Part shown: piece after piece, positions 63,266 through 64,000 of the stretch | Numbering within the stretch: the stretch's first letter is position 1 | Layout: the number at the start of each line of letters is the position of its first letter | From: Leclercia adecarboxylata | GTDB taxonomy: Bacteria > Pseudomonadota > Gammaproteobacteria > Enterobacterales > Enterobacteriaceae | Direction: 5' to 3' | Assembly (NCBI RefSeq): GCF_023639785.1 | Contig: NZ_CP098325.1 | Location: 2,480,001 to 2,544,000, forward strand | DNA: 64,000 nt | The notes under the pieces: model-generated | Databases searched by the model: none | What the model was told of the DNA's origin: nothing | What the model saw: the letters and a program-made list of their open reading frames with translations, nothing else | Translations under genes and position numbers: made by a program

Positions 63266-64000
63266 GCCATCCCCTTCGCGTCAAAGTCCACTACCACGTC
63301 GGGGGTGAGCGGCAGAGCCTGACAGCTCAGCACGTAGCCCGCCGCCAGTTCGTCCGGCTCGAGGCTGTAGTTGGTGACCATATCCACCTTGCCGCGCACC
63401 ACTTTGCACTTGCAGGTGGCGCAGACCCCGCCCTTGCAGGCGTAAGGCAGATCCGCCCCCTGACGCAGGGCCGCGTCGAGAATGCTCTCGTCGTCGGCGG
63501 TGAGGACGATCTCGCGGTCGCGTCCGTCCTGGCGCACCGTCACTTTCTGCCCCTCGGTCTGTACCGTATGGGTCCGTTTGACGGTCGTTCCCGGCGTGTT
63601 GAAGCGCTCGAGGTGCAGGGACTTTTCCGGCATGCCCAGCGCTTTCAGCGTCTGTTCCGCTTCGTCCATCATCGCCGCCGGACCGCAGATAAAGGCTTCG
63701 TCAAACTGGCTGAAGTCGATGAGGTGTTTTCCCAGCGCCTGGAGTTTTTCACCGTCGATGCGCCCGTGCAGGAGATCGCTGTCCAGCGTCTCCTGGCTGA
63801 AGATGTTGATCACCTGCAGGCGGGTCGGATAGCTGTCCTTCAGGTCGGCCAGCGCCTGGCGAAACATCATGCTCTGGCTGCTGCGGTTGCCGTAGATCAG
63901 GGTGAAGTGGCTGTTCGGTTCGGTGGCCAGGGTGGTGGCGATGATCGCCAGCATCGGGGTGATGCCGGAGCCTGCGGCAATCGCCAGATAGCAGCCTTCA
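63262..64000 (-). CDS. paaE: PaaE, reductase of the phenylacetyl-CoA epoxidase (5' end beyond the window)
   Basis: About 246 C-terminal codons of the 356-residue E. coli-type protein are visible; the N-terminal flavin domain lies past 64000. PaaE passes electrons from NADPH through FAD and a plant-type [2Fe-2S] centre to the PaaABC(D) epoxidase. [12 protein letters not shown] is the start of the NAD(P)-binding domain. The ferredoxin domain has C-x4-C-x2-C ([15 protein letters not shown]) and the distal Cys in [12 protein letters not shown]. It overlaps paaF by four bases. Confidence 0.96.
   Translation of the reverse strand, partial: EGCYLAIAAGSGITPMLAIIATTLATEPNSHFTLIYGNRSSQSMMFRQALADLKDSYPTRLQVINIFSQETLDSDLLHGRIDGEKLQALGKHLIDFSQFDEAFICGPAAMMDEAEQTLKALGMPEKSLHLERFNTPGTTVKRTHTVQTEGQKVTVRQDGRDREIVLTADDESILDAALRQGADLPYACKGGVCATCKCKVVRGKVDMVTNYSLEPDELAAGYVLSCQALPLTPDVVVDFDAKGMA

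Overview
The window looks like a chromosomal segment of a member of the Enterobacteriaceae in the Enterobacter/Leclercia/Lelliottia/Citrobacter range. The core blocks are close in sequence and order to Escherichia coli: cybB, gapC, aldA, ydcF, hrpA and azoR, then the paa phenylacetate operon. In between are accessory blocks, REP/BIME-type repeats and one AT-rich insertion. I cannot fix the genus from the sequence alone. I see no rRNA, tRNA, CRISPR array, prophage or insertion sequence.

Layout: (1) 1-4152: the 5' part of pgaA (biofilm polysaccharide porin) running off the left edge, a long non-coding gap, a GNAT acetyltransferase, and a umuD gene with a perfect LexA box but no umuC. (2) 4314-7223, plus strand: a small secreted protein, a tail-anchored protein of unknown function, a LysR-type regulator and a LuxR-type HTH regulator. 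(3) 7281-24202, minus strand: a giant autotransporter (about 3,228 aa), then six closely packed genes for an MscS-type channel, two POTRA-less BamA/D15-type barrels, another outer-membrane protein, a periplasmic DUF4056-like protein and a FadL-type barrel. Block 3 is my main candidate for an undescribed envelope system, and block 2 may hold its regulators.

(4) 24459-28317: a six-unit 91-bp BIME array that abuts a dapA-family remnant, an EamA exporter with a divergent MocR regulator, and two small stress-type genes. (5) 28327-46588: the conserved cybB-gapC-aldA-ydcF-hrpA-azoR backbone in E. coli order. It carries extra genes: two MHS-family transporters, an alpha/beta hydrolase, a three-gene MFS/HlyD/outer-membrane-factor pump and an O-methyltransferase. 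REP elements and a GGGAGAGGG-type palindrome sit in three of its gaps.

(6) 46594-53925: an AT-rich island with two DUF202 membrane proteins, an ACS-type MFS transporter, a Cys-type sulfatase, a LysR regulator, a mutarotase and a radical-SAM sulfatase maturase. It reads as a pathway for uptake and desulfation of a sulfated sugar. (7) 54508-55639: an XRE-cupin regulator with two phased operators, overlapping a GNAT gene. (8) 55665-64000: paaY, paaX, then paaK-J-I-H-G-F-E on the minus strand, leaving the window inside paaE. These genes activate phenylacetate, carry it through the epoxide/isomerase steps and finish by beta-oxidation.
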